A stretch of DNA of 64,000 nucleotides. Source: Candidatus Cacconaster stercorequi. GTDB taxonomy: Bacteria > Bacillota > Clostridia > Oscillospirales > Oscillospiraceae. Shown here in pieces: positions 52,501 through 61,800 of this stretch. Each line of letters opens with the position of its first letter. The stretch's first letter is position 1. The stretch is from assembly GCA_018064925.1 (NCBI GenBank), contig JAGHUH010000013.1, forward strand, positions 124,001 through 188,000, read 5' to 3'. Position numbers and translations under genes: made by a program. Below the pieces are notes generated by a model. It worked only from the letters and a program-made list of their open reading frames with translations, had not been told where the DNA came from and did no database searches.

Positions 52501-54845
52501 ATACATTTGGAAACTGCGAGCATGTACACTATGACTCCAATACCCTGAGTGCCGCAGTCTCCAATCTGGCAAGCAATCTGGATGGCTGGAAAGACATTGA
52601 CGGTGACAACATCAACTACAATGATATCCAAAAGGTCGCTGTCATCATCGGTGGCCCGACAGAGAACAGCAACTCAAAAAATGGCTATGCCTGCACGCTG
52701 CCGTGGGGCACATTTACATCGGCCGACTTAAACGCTGTCTATGGGATCCGCGTCAATGAGGGCAAGCCGGTCAACGGCGCGCCGGTCATTTCGTGGATTG
52801 ACTACGCCGGAAATAATACCGGTGCACCGTTTGGCTCCGCGGCCACCAGTGACGGACAGACTGCGCCGGCAAAGGGCGGCGGAACGGTCAATGGCAATTT
52901 CACAAAGAAGTATGTCGCCACCAACGAGGACAAGGTGTTTGCTGCGCTGGTTGACATCGCAAAGACGGAAATGCTGAAAAAAGGCGTGGATGTGAAGGCG
53001 CAGGATAAGTTTGTGGACCATGTTGCTCTCAGCGACACGGTCAGAGAAGAATTTGTGCTGCAGCAGGATGTACCCGTTACAGCCACAGTCCGCAACGCGG
53101 ACGGGAGCGTGGCATACAGAACCGTGATTTCCTGGGAGACAGGAGAGGTTGTGCAGTATGCCGGCGGTTCCGGGATAGGGACAACAATGCAGGGAGTAAG
53201 AACTGTGACGGATGCCGGTGGCAACAGGGTTATCACCGTTGCCTTTGATGAAACACAGACCTTTCCGATTACGGTGGATGGGAGCGATACGACGGTAAGC
53301 TATATCGGGCCAAAGACGCTGACCGTTACGGAAAAACCGGACGGTACCACCGATGTTTGGTATGACTTTGGCCGCGCGTTCAACGGAAAGAGGTATGATC
53401 TGAGCTTCGGCGTGATGGCCAAAGACGATTTTATCGGCGGCAACAATGTTTTCCCCAACAAAGGAACGCCGGAACTGTCATATGAACACGAGAATATGGA
53501 CGGTACCGGCGCGCCGACAGGCGAGTCAGATCGCTACAGGATCCGTTGTGCCGACACACCGGAGGTCAATGTGCCGATCCGGTTCGCAACGACAGACGGC
53601 GGAATGAAAACGATCCTGCTGGGTACCGCAGTTGATCTGGGACGCGACGAGGAGCTGAAGAGCCATGTCATTACGGAGAAGGTCGAGGATCTGGTGGACA
53701 ATTACGAACAGATCAACGGCACGCTGCGCTATACATGGCTGCTGCCTGACGGGACAACACAGCCATGCGGCGCGGCTTTGGTGAAGAATGGCCGCGTACA
53801 GGGTGATTTCCCGCCGCTGAATGCGGAATATGTAAAGAACACGGCCGGTGTGGACACCGTCACGCTTCAGGTCACCTTTACGCCGGATGCCTTTGAGACG
53901 GACAATCCCAATTTCAAACAGGACGGGGTGACCAATGTGGCCGTAAATGAAAAGACGAAGCCCGGCCGCGTCTGGATCGAGGGCGTTGATGAGAGCACAA
54001 CGCTGGACTATACCGTCCGAAAAGACTGGAACGGTGGCGTGGGTGCGAACACGATTATATTCCGCCTGTCCGACGGGGCGGGAAGCTATATCGGCGAGCA
54101 AGGTGCAGATGGAAAGTGGACACTTGTCAATGCAAACCGGGCAAAGACCTTTACCATCCGCAAAGAGGATGCCTGGCAGGCCAGAATAACCGGATTGCCG
54201 GCATTCAAACTTGTCGACGGGAAAGTCTGTGCGCTGGCGTATGCGCCGGAGGAGCTGAACATACCTGCCGGCTATACCGCGTCCTACGGAATGGATATGC
54301 AGATGGACGAGACAGGAGAGCAGACCCCCGTGCTGGTAATCGAGAATACGAAAACGGTTCAGATGATTGAGATGGTCAAGACGGATGTGGGCGGTAAATT
54401 GAGATTATCCGGCGCCGAATTTGCACTTTATGGTACGGACGAGAGCGAGAGAATGCTTCCCGAGCCGTTGGAAGGCTGCGAAAAGCTGGTATCTGATGCC
54501 GGCGGCATATTCTCGCCGGAGCACTTTGCATTGCCGGAAGGCGTCTACCTCCTTGTGGAAACGAAAGCACCGGACGGCTACGAGCTGATGACAACGCCAC
54601 TGAAGATCCGCGTGGAAATGGGGAAGGTAACCGTTTTCGGAAATGAAATCCGTTCCGAGCCGGTTATCGCGGAAGCGGATGCGGCAACATCTGTCTGCAC
54701 GGTTTGCATTGAAAACAGTACGGGCTATGAGCTGCCGGAGAGCGGCGGTATTGGGACCGTGTGGTATGTATGCAGCGGCCTGCTGCTGATGGCAGCAGCT
54801 GCGGTATATGGATATTTTTTGTGGCGCAGACAGGGGGAGAGGTGA
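49512..54845 (+). CDS. Giant LPESG-anchored adhesin: Cys/His repeats, CHAP, MIDAS-less VWA (island 2)
   Basis: A 1777-residue paralog of the 32823-38300 adhesin. Start ATG 49512 (MKKRMAIQ). Order: hydrophobic N-terminus ending YALIMPAAT; three Cys/His motifs (about 53-110); a CHAP-like domain (about 130-310) with C183 in GDWCAMF and H263 in VDHVGIV; a long beta region; a VWA-like domain (about 885-1080) in which the MIDAS strand reads MILQIQTAWQ (Q895-W900) instead of DxSxS and the later SDG loop is IIGGPTENS, so it should not bind a MIDAS metal; several pilin-like beta domains; a final SpaA-type domain with GVYLLVETKAPDGYE; and LPESG, TM, RRQGER. Likely the tip subunit of pilus 2, with altered ligand binding. 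Confidence 0.85.
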   Translation: MKKRMAIQNNPAMKAHGRRKSRRKVVAVLAAAVMLCTIYALIMPAATVQSKTFCGMDEHPEHTDECYKVEKVLICENADKEHTHMDECYNEERRLVCDRSLHTHSLQCFADPDADVERKSDWEKTIADAQRTGNWAADVVAIAKTQLGYEESSANYRVQSDGVSTKGYTRYGDWYGAPYGDWCAMFCSFCLDYAGVKDFPLDACCEDWINALSKLPNGGRYRPAGEYLPKSGDLIFLDWEATRQVSAKDAAQALEHAMKTVDHVGIVSEVIEGTQNSAAKLRTIEGNNGDLVACHTYDLDSAVILGYGVLPQNPEEVTEKTAQTDDGISVRVSAPNASYPYPADEVMLSAHRVTDAAMKQLLMEKLKEEDIPLNDAILVDVRLTHDGTEIEPIGPVQVAFTTNEELDAVYHVDEEQETITDMQAEINKSGDTVTIETDHFSVFALTTAAGKRVTAEVATTWEQRAGRLTVISITTKCTDQDKMFFCLDKKTEGGDWTPLGNWTTQTKKGKPVTMDAQAYMEADPFSRFRVHGSTATNKDANAGFSKDFCLLDLLDKEKEGFGSWLRNDYVQMFNGEKYPTTTDELYRAFAVYYELPRASLHMKLAMQDSTERVILQVVTDGTIHEAHYAWEYFDADKNAWVVLTPEDSAALDVTNMEILNGGKDVRCVVRTGDRIRAVSDILHVDHQDLSSLLYKDAIDAINRGLHLDSYPVTYGTAAAGTRNVDIRIHGEKYEKYFYWTNLANDKRVPFTDGTTYADYLARTYLRYADPVDGLAAVKKIWDTYLYDMYDPSDDTGHMTNKSTYPAYTYGDAYPDFVKDTNSSSFHGTSILAPKVDALNYNFMEGGVDYSNFITKLEKSAAAVKAGDANTERAYRIDITADAQAKATAPVAMILQIQTAWQLFDLQHANAQKGEGKTEVGSASFNTELANLYDIKQALLRFVDYMEENYPGNNLVLGITETRHDASQTMLLGTDTAGKALYVSNNYDVLRESIRNWDTFGNCEHVHYDSNTLSAAVSNLASNLDGWKDIDGDNINYNDIQKVAVIIGGPTENSNSKNGYACTLPWGTFTSADLNAVYGIRVNEGKPVNGAPVISWIDYAGNNTGAPFGSAATSDGQTAPAKGGGTVNGNFTKKYVATNEDKVFAALVDIAKTEMLKKGVDVKAQDKFVDHVALSDTVREEFVLQQDVPVTATVRNADGSVAYRTVISWETGEVVQYAGGSGIGTTMQGVRTVTDAGGNRVITVAFDETQTFPITVDGSDTTVSYIGPKTLTVTEKPDGTTDVWYDFGRAFNGKRYDLSFGVMAKDDFIGGNNVFPNKGTPELSYEHENMDGTGAPTGESDRYRIRCADTPEVNVPIRFATTDGGMKTILLGTAVDLGRDEELKSHVITEKVEDLVDNYEQINGTLRYTWLLPDGTTQPCGAALVKNGRVQGDFPPLNAEYVKNTAGVDTVTLQVTFTPDAFETDNPNFKQDGVTNVAVNEKTKPGRVWIEGVDESTTLDYTVRKDWNGGVGANTIIFRLSDGAGSYIGEQGADGKWTLVNANRAKTFTIRKEDAWQARITGLPAFKLVDGKVCALAYAPEELNIPAGYTASYGMDMQMDETGEQTPVLVIENTKTVQMIEMVKTDVGGKLRLSGAEFALYGTDESERMLPEPLEGCEKLVSDAGGIFSPEHFALPEGVYLLVETKAPDGYELMTTPLKIRVEMGKVTVFGNEIRSEPVIAEADAATSVCTVCIENSTGYELPESGGIGTVWYVCSGLLLMAAAAVYGYFLWRRQGER

Positions 54846-54939
54846 ATGATCAGAACTTTCCTCTGCGGCAAAACATCGCCCCGCGCGGCAGAATATTCGA
54901 TATGAAAACACCAACAAAATTGATGAAAGGAAGGAATAA

Positions 54940-56520
54940 ATGAAGAAACTGATTTCTATTCTACTAACCTTGGCCATGGCATTGTCTCTGGTGACAATGA
55001 ATGCCTTTGCGGCAGAAAACAATGGCTCCATTACCATCCGCAACTCCGTTGCAAATTCAACTTACAGCGTCTACAAGATTTTCAACGCAACATGGGGCGG
55101 TGATGGCAAGATTGCCTATACCTACGACGGGGAACTTTCTGAAAATGATTATTTCGCGCAGGATAGTGCAGGCAATATCACCGCGAAGAAGGACGCCGCC
55201 GGCGCTGACGGTAGCCTGACGGCAAAAGCAATTGCATTCCTCGGCACATTGAAAGGGGAGAAGCCGGTTGCGACCGGCACGGGCAATGACGGAAATCTTG
55301 TTTTCAGCAAGCTGCCCTATGGTTATTACTACATCGAGACGACCACCGGTGACAAGGCTGTTTCTATTGACAGTACCATGCCCAATGTGACCGTGATTGA
55401 TAAGAACACGGTTCCCTCCTGGGACAACGGAGGTACACGCGGCGAAGATCCCAATCCCGGCAAGGTCATCGTCAACGCCGATGGATCCAGGACTACGATG
55501 AACACTGTGAACTATGGTGATACGGTGAAATTCAGTATTGCGGTCAATGCCAAGGCATGGGTCGGCGAAGAAATGGCCACCGCATACTACATCAGGGATA
55601 CGCTGGCCGATGGTTTCAGCCCCGCCGAGAAAATTCAGGTATTCGTTGACGGCAAGGAGCTGACGCGTCAGGGCGATGGTACCGCGGCGAACGGGGGCTA
55701 CACGCTCACGCAGAATGGACAGTCCTTTGAGGTCGCCATTCCCTTTGGGGAAAAGTATGGCTCCGAGGCGAAGATCGAGGTAACATACTCCGCCGCGGTT
55801 CACGCGGATGGCAAGGATGTTGTCATCGGCGAAAACGGCAACCTGAATACAGCAAACTTTACCTACAACACAGAGCCCGGTACACCTGAAAATCCTCCCA
55901 CCGTTCCTGAGACGCCTCCCACGGTGCCCGGTACACCCTACGAGGAGCTCAATAAAAAGACCACGACCACCTATGTCTACGCGTTGGCGATCCAGAAGGT
56001 CGATGAGAACGGAAAACCTCTGTCCGGCGCTGAATTTTCTGTTGCCGGGATGCAGACCTCCGGCAGTAACGGACAGTACAGCTATACCGGCGCCACCGCA
56101 GAGGGCGGCAAGGATACGGTGATGAAGACTGATGCAGACGGGCTGCTGGTAATCAGGGGCGTTGCTGGAGGAAATTACGCTGTGAGCGAGGAAAAAGCAC
56201 CTGCGGGCTACAACAAGCTGATTGCAGCCGAGAATATTGAGGCTACATTGACGGATGCATATACCAACACTAAAATCGCCACATACTACTATGACAAGGA
56301 TGGCAACATGATTGATACCAAGACGGAAGGCGGCACGGAGCATACCTATCAGGCAGATATTCCTGCCTTCGGAATCGCTGTTGTGAACCGTTCCGGCGCA
56401 GAACTGCCCTCCACCGGCGGAATGGGCACCACCGTCTTCTATGCGATCGGGTCCCTGCTGGCTGTGTCTGCCGGCGTTCTGCTGATTGCAAAAAAGCGTA
56501 TGCGCCACGACGGTGAATGA
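54940..56520 (+). CDS. Major pilin with LPSTG signal (SpaH/EbpB type), island 2
   Basis: A 526-residue backbone pilin. Seen: signal peptide (1-25, AFA); N-terminal domain ending with TVIDKN (about 148, possible polymerisation Lys); a middle isopeptide-type domain (about 170-305); a Pro-rich linker TPENPPTVPETPP; a CnaB domain (about 335-490, KVDENGKPLSGAEFSV and SEEKAPAGYN); LPSTGG, TM and KKRMRHDGE. It lacks the Cys-rich insertion of the island 1 pilin and is about 200 residues shorter. AAGGAAGG precedes ATG 54940. Polymerised by the sortase encoded 93 bases downstream. Confidence 0.9.
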   Translation: MKKLISILLTLAMALSLVTMNAFAAENNGSITIRNSVANSTYSVYKIFNATWGGDGKIAYTYDGELSENDYFAQDSAGNITAKKDAAGADGSLTAKAIAFLGTLKGEKPVATGTGNDGNLVFSKLPYGYYYIETTTGDKAVSIDSTMPNVTVIDKNTVPSWDNGGTRGEDPNPGKVIVNADGSRTTMNTVNYGDTVKFSIAVNAKAWVGEEMATAYYIRDTLADGFSPAEKIQVFVDGKELTRQGDGTAANGGYTLTQNGQSFEVAIPFGEKYGSEAKIEVTYSAAVHADGKDVVIGENGNLNTANFTYNTEPGTPENPPTVPETPPTVPGTPYEELNKKTTTTYVYALAIQKVDENGKPLSGAEFSVAGMQTSGSNGQYSYTGATAEGGKDTVMKTDADGLLVIRGVAGGNYAVSEEKAPAGYNKLIAAENIEATLTDAYTNTKIATYYYDKDGNMIDTKTEGGTEHTYQADIPAFGIAVVNRSGAELPSTGGMGTTVFYAIGSLLAVSAGVLLIAKKRMRHDGE

Positions 56521-56560
56521 ATACCTCATTTGTGAATACAAAGCGCATAAAAAGCAGGGA

Positions 56561-56581
56561 GGAGAGGGGACTTCCCTCTCC
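56561..56581 (+). promoter_or_regulatory. GC-rich hairpin between major pilin and class C sortase genes (island 2)
   Basis: An 8-bp stem (56561-56568 with 56574-56581), 5-base loop, no T-run; positional counterpart of 40635-40658. Confidence 0.55.
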
Positions 56582-56613
56582 CCCCGACGCAGCATCAAGG
56601 AGAATCCTATCAA

Positions 56614-57450
56614 ATGAAGAAGAAAAAGCAGAAGTCAACCATGCTGCTTGTCATACTCTTTCTGACAGGCTTGTCCTTGCTGCTGTACCCTTCCGTGGCA
56701 AACTACTGGAATTCGCTGCATTCTTCCCAAGCAATTGCCTCGTATGCCAAGGAAGTGTCTGATTTGGGTAAGGAGGAGTATGGGGCTGTCTGGCAGGCCG
56801 CAAGTGACTATAACCGCGCCTTAACGGAAAATACGCCCGGGGGGATGCCTTCGGGAGAATACAACAAACTGCTGAATATTGGCGGAAACGGAATCATGGG
56901 ACAAATTGAGATTCCGGCCATTCATATGTCGCTGCCCATCTATCACGGGACAAGCGACGCGGTGCTGCAGACAGCAACGGGACATCTGGAGTGGACATCG
57001 CTGCCGGTAGGCGGCGAGAGCAGCCATTGCGTGTTGTCCGGCCACAGGGGGCTGCCGCGGGCAAAGCTGTTTACCGATTTAGACAGACTGTCTGTGGGTG
57101 ATGTCTTTTACATTCGTGTATTAAATGAGATGCTGACCTATGAGGTGGATCAAATCCGCATTGTCTCCCCAAAGGACACATCGGCGCTGCAGATCGAGAA
57201 GGGGAAGGATTACTGCACTTTGGTGACCTGCACTCCGTACGGCATCAACACGCACCGCCTGCTGGTACGCGGACACCGTGTTGACAATAGCGCCATGGCG
57301 GACACATTCCGCATCAATCCGGACGCATTTCAAATTGAACCCAGACTGGTGGCAGCTGTGATGGTGATCCCCATGCTGCTGCTCTATATCGCGGGGATCA
57401 CCGTCCGAAACGGCAGAACGAGGAGAAGAGAGGTTGAAGCAAATGAATAA
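56614..57450 (+). CDS. Class C (pilin-polymerising) sortase, island 2
   Basis: A 278-residue class C sortase paralogous to 40681-41589. Seen: N-terminal TM (about 8-26), H144 in LSGHRG, C206 in TLVTCTPYGINTHR, R215, C-terminal TM (about 246-266) and a basic tail. ATG 56614 follows AAGGAGAA. Its C-terminal tail is shorter and lacks the long Lys/Glu extension of the island 1 enzyme. Polymerises the LPSTG pilin and adds the LPESG adhesin. Overlaps the next gene by 8 bases. Confidence 0.92.
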   Translation: MKKKKQKSTMLLVILFLTGLSLLLYPSVANYWNSLHSSQAIASYAKEVSDLGKEEYGAVWQAASDYNRALTENTPGGMPSGEYNKLLNIGGNGIMGQIEIPAIHMSLPIYHGTSDAVLQTATGHLEWTSLPVGGESSHCVLSGHRGLPRAKLFTDLDRLSVGDVFYIRVLNEMLTYEVDQIRIVSPKDTSALQIEKGKDYCTLVTCTPYGINTHRLLVRGHRVDNSAMADTFRINPDAFQIEPRLVAAVMVIPMLLLYIAGITVRNGRTRRREVEANE

Positions 57451-58144
57451 AACACAGCAATGGATAGTCTCGATATCCTTGATGGCGCTGTGCGTGATAT
57501 TATCAATCCGACCGGCAACCGTATGCGCCATCGAACCCATCGACCTGTCGCGCGACGATCTGAGTTTGAAAATCCGCTATGTGCATGAGGATGTACCGCT
57601 TGCCGGTGCCGCCTTTGCGCTTTATCGCATTGCGGATCTTGATGAATTCGCCAATCCCACACCAATGGACAGCTTTGCTGATTTTTCCGGGAAGATTACC
57701 GATGCAGGGGAGAATGGGGAATGGAATGATCTGGCGCAAGAACTGGCGGACTATCTTACCGGACATGACGATATATTGCCCATTAACCACGGGGTAACCG
57801 ACAGTGACGGAATGTATACGATTTCGCAATTGACGCCGGGGCTATATCTGGTGATAGGGCATCCGGTGAGGATTGACGGCACCAATTACACCTGCAATCC
57901 TTTTCTGATCAATCTGCCAAACCGGGAATCAGACGCAGATGACTGGAAGTATCAGGAAACTGCCTCGCCGAAGCCCGGTGCAGTGCATCAGGAAATCATT
58001 CCGCAAAGACCAACACCTCCGCAGGGCGATAAGCTGCCGCAAACAGGTATGCTTTGGTGGCCTGTCCCGGTTTTGGTGAGTATGGGACTGTTCTGCTTTC
58101 TTGAGGGCCTTTTGCAAAAAAAGGATCGTACAAATGAAAAATAA
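57443..58144 (+). CDS. Minor/anchor pilin (LPQTGMLWWPVP signal), island 2
   Basis: A 233-residue minor pilin. Start ATG 57443 (MNKTQQW) behind AGAGAGG; TTG 57434 is in frame. Seen: signal peptide (about 1-28); a single CnaB-like domain (about 35-165, YVHEDVPLAGAAFALYRIAD and GLYLVIGHPV); a short Pro-rich linker; LPQTGMLWWPVP; TM and a KKDRTNEK tail. Compared with island 1 (438 residues) the second CnaB and FctA-like domains are missing. Its end overlaps the small sortase start by 11 bases. Confidence 0.87.
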   Translation: MNKTQQWIVSISLMALCVILSIRPATVCAIEPIDLSRDDLSLKIRYVHEDVPLAGAAFALYRIADLDEFANPTPMDSFADFSGKITDAGENGEWNDLAQELADYLTGHDDILPINHGVTDSDGMYTISQLTPGLYLVIGHPVRIDGTNYTCNPFLINLPNRESDADDWKYQETASPKPGAVHQEIIPQRPTPPQGDKLPQTGMLWWPVPVLVSMGLFCFLEGLLQKKDRTNEK

Positions 58145-58721
58145 GCGGAGAGTCTGGATGGTGGCCGGATTGCTGCTGATGGGGGCGGCCGCCTGCCTGA
58201 CGCTCTATAATCTGTGGTCGGAATATCGGGCGGGGAACATTGCACAGCGGCTTGTGCTGGAGTTGCCCGCAAATATGGGAAACCCCACATTGCAGCCGGA
58301 GTATATAGGAAACCCGGATATGGAAATGCCGGAAAAACTGATTGACGGTGAGCGGTGCATTGGGATATTGGAAATTCCGGCACTGGATCTGGTGCTTCCG
58401 GTCATAGACGAATGGGGTGAACGCAGCCTACAGGCGGCACCGTGTCGCTACTGCGGCTCGGTGTATCGGAACGATTTGGTGCTCTGTGCGCACAATTATG
58501 GGACACATTTCGGAAAGATCAAGTATTTGTCTTTCGGCGATGCGGTGATTTTTACGGATATGAGCAGCAATGTTTTTCAATATCGCGTGAAGGATATCGA
58601 GATACTGCCTCCCACGGCTGTGGAGGAAATGATTGATAGCAGGAATTGGGATATGACGCTGTTTACCTGCACCATTGGCGGCAGCGCCAGAGTGACCGTG
58701 CGATGCGGGCGAATACTGTAA
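58134..58721 (+). CDS. Small sortase paired with the QTG minor pilin, island 2
   Basis: A 195-residue sortase paralogous to 42938-43516. Start ATG 58134 with AAGGA upstream, inside the minor pilin gene. Seen: N-terminal TM (about 8-26), IGILEIPALDLVLPV, H120 in CAHNYGTHFG, C179 in TLFTCTIGG, R186. No C-terminal TM. Probably attaches the LPQTG minor pilin, hence the pilus base, to the wall (inference from the exact pairing). Last gene of pilus island 2. Confidence 0.88.
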   Translation: MKNKRRVWMVAGLLLMGAAACLTLYNLWSEYRAGNIAQRLVLELPANMGNPTLQPEYIGNPDMEMPEKLIDGERCIGILEIPALDLVLPVIDEWGERSLQAAPCRYCGSVYRNDLVLCAHNYGTHFGKIKYLSFGDAVIFTDMSSNVFQYRVKDIEILPPTAVEEMIDSRNWDMTLFTCTIGGSARVTVRCGRIL

Positions 58722-58734
58722 GATTCGGGAAAAG

Positions 58735-58789
58735 AAAACCCCCTGCTTTTGATGTGGTCTGGCAACCATATCAAAACGCAGGAGGTTTT
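58735..58789. terminator. Terminator between pilus island 2 and the calpain-type gene
   Basis: A long stem (58735-58757 with 58766-58789; one mismatch, one bulge, one G-U) flanked by A-rich and T-rich ends, serving convergent genes. Confidence 0.85.
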
Positions 58790-58833
58790 ATCATGAAAGT
58801 CGAATTTTATGGGTGAGGTCAGGAAGATTGAAG

Positions 58834-61800
58834 TCAAATGGACCGCTTGAATTGTGCACCCTTTAAGGAGGCTGCGTCCACATTTTTCTCCACACCCTGC
58901 CGCGCAATGATCGTCCGGATCTTTTTCAGCGAGCCGGTGACAAGCTTTTGATCAGCATTTACCATCTGGTGTGCGCTGAGCTCATTGACAACACTCCGAA
59001 ATGCCCTGTGGGACAGCAGGTGCAGCGTTTCACTTTTCGCATCAATCGGCGCGGTGCCCTTATACTGGCTGATCCCCTCCTGAACAATTTTTTCGGCAAA
59101 GTCCTTTTCGATTTTCTCGCGGGGGTGTTGGGGATCGGAAAGCATGGATTCCTGAATTTTTTTCATCGTTTCGCAGACCTTCAGCCGTTTGCTCTGGCGG
59201 CTGCTGGGCTTCACCTTGGCCATGGCTGCGGCATCACCGTAGCTGTTGCCGTAAACATGCTTTTCGTAGTCGGTTACCTTCTGCATCAGAGAATCCAGCG
59301 CATCCTTGACGGAATCCATTTCTTTTCCTCTGCACATGGCAACGGTTTCGTCAAATGTCAGCAATTCCTTTTTGAGCGCCCGATAGGCAGGTGAATCATT
59401 TGACAGGAAGTGGTCGGTACTGACCAGAGCGGAATACATATCATGGGAGTTCTTCAGCAGTGCCATATAGGCATCCTGCTTCACCTGACCGTTCTCATAG
59501 GCATATTCCTGCGCTTTGGTAATGATGTCAAACCCGAGCGTTTTATTGTGAGCCGTCTTTTCCAGCTGACTGCTGCCGTTGATGGCAATAAGGTCATAAT
59601 TGCGAAAGAACTGATTGACCTCCATATCAAAAATGCCGTCTTTTGATGAAACGGATTTGGAAATTCGCTTTCCGTTCTGATCCATGGTATGCTCCACACC
59701 GCTGTTATTCTCGCGGTTTCCCCAGGGGTTTCTGATTCTGAAATACATCTGCGGGGGAGTATCGTTGGTTTTGTATGCACCGATAATGGAATACGCGTGC
59801 GTGCCGGCAACATCCGTGGCTCCGGATGGAGTTCCCGCAGATACAGGAAATCCCTTTTCCAAAGCGTCACAAACCCGATCAAATATAGCGTGCTTTGTGG
59901 ACTTTGTATTATTAAAGAGAATCATCTGACTGTCAATAATGGGAGCAAGCAGCCCGCGGACCAGCTTATCCTCCTGCGTGGCGTTCGCCGTATCCGAAAA
60001 AAGCTGAGCAAGGAATTGTTTATATCTGGCGTTATCCAGCAACCGCGGATTGTCCGATGATTTGCAGCGATTTAGTATCTCGGCAAATTTCCTGATCCAG
60101 ATGTCACAGATTTTTTCATAATCTTCTTTACTGATATTGCGGGATACTTGCGCTGCACGGTAGTTATCCATCAGATATTCTTTTGCTGTTTTGCCGGAAC
60201 TGGAGAGAAGCAGGCGGTCAAGTCTTTCATATGGGCCCAATTTATCAAAATCGGCAACATTCTTCTGATAATACGCCTCATTGTTTTCATCCCATGTCAG
60301 TTGCTGGGGGTCATTCGATGGGGTGGAATATATCTTGGTTGCGGCAAAATCGCGGCCAAAGCAGGCCTCCAGGAATTCGTTCTCCTGGCCGCCTTCGATG
60401 GAGCCGATGGTGGGTTTCCACGGAACAAGCTTTTTATCTTTTACGATTTGAGGGCATTGCTTCGCAATTGCGGTCAATTGCTCGTCTGTCAGTTGTTTGT
60501 CCTTGTTTTCGTTATAAAGCTTTTCGGCAAGTGCGGCATCAACGGGAATGTGATAATTATCATATTCCATTGTCGGATGGAGGCCGGAAATGATATAGGC
60601 CCGCTCGATAATATTTGCCCAGAGGCAATCATCGGCGCCGGCGCTGATCAATCCGCCGATCCGCGCCTGCACTTTATCCACCTTCACATAAACGGGACGA
60701 TAGGTGCTGCCGCGTTTTTCGAAAAAGCGAACGGTTGCGGTTCCGTCACCATTATCCTTGATCATATCTTTGATCTTTTGCGGGTATAGTCTCGCCATAT
60801 CCTGCAGCCCGGCAAGCGCATAGCAATCGCCAAGGAGCATCTGCTTGATGTCATTCATCCGCGGCTCATGGGGGAAGATGGGGATATCCTTTGCGCTGAC
60901 ACTCCCGCTAAAGAAATCTCCAACTTTCGTGGCAGTGGCCAGAGCGATTCCGTATGACTCCGTATCGTGCTGCATACCGACTTTTACGCCAACGCCGTTG
61001 ATATAGGTGAAATTGTTTCCCTTATATATCCCGTACGGCTTGCTGTTGGCCGCCAGCACACCCCTTTCGGTTTCATTCAGATTTGTCTGCTGTGCAGGAT
61101 CGTTTGGCTGCGGCTTTTCATTGATGATGTAATCCACCGGTGTAGTGAGATTGCCGACAGACAGACCGGCAAAATATGATGTAAGGGAGGCGTGGATCTT
61201 CATGCGGTTATCCACGGCGGCTTCTTTCGTGATCAGCTCAACCTTCCGCTTTTCATATTCCTCTTCACGCAGGCTCCGAATTTCGTCCATGAGCTTATCC
61301 TGCTGATCGAGTACGGTTTGCGCATATTCATCCAGATCGGCCTGAATCTGCTTAAACAGCTTAACTTCAGCGGAATAGTTCTGGCTGGCACTCGCATCCA
61401 GAGCAGCATACTGATCCACCTTGTTGATGATCCTGATAAGCGCGGGATCCTTTCCGCAAAGCGCCTTGTATTCCAGGCAAAGATCCTTTAATGCCTGCGC
61501 ATCCACCTTTGACCTGAACTCATATTGAGAATAACCGGCCTCGTTTTCCGCAACGGCATAAACATCGGAAAGGATTTTTCCTTTTTCTGCCTCGCTGGCG
61601 GCATATTGGCTTAATGTCCTTTGCCCGCCGATGGCATTCTTCAAAAACGCATCGAATGAAATGCCGTTCGGATTTTTGCTGACGCTGTTTTGCTTCACAA
61701 GATCCTTGGTGGCGTGGAATGTATCAGACGAAAAGCTGATCAGGTCCATCCGCACAGGGTTTGTAAAATGCATTTCCAAATTTTCCTGACAAGCAAGGAT

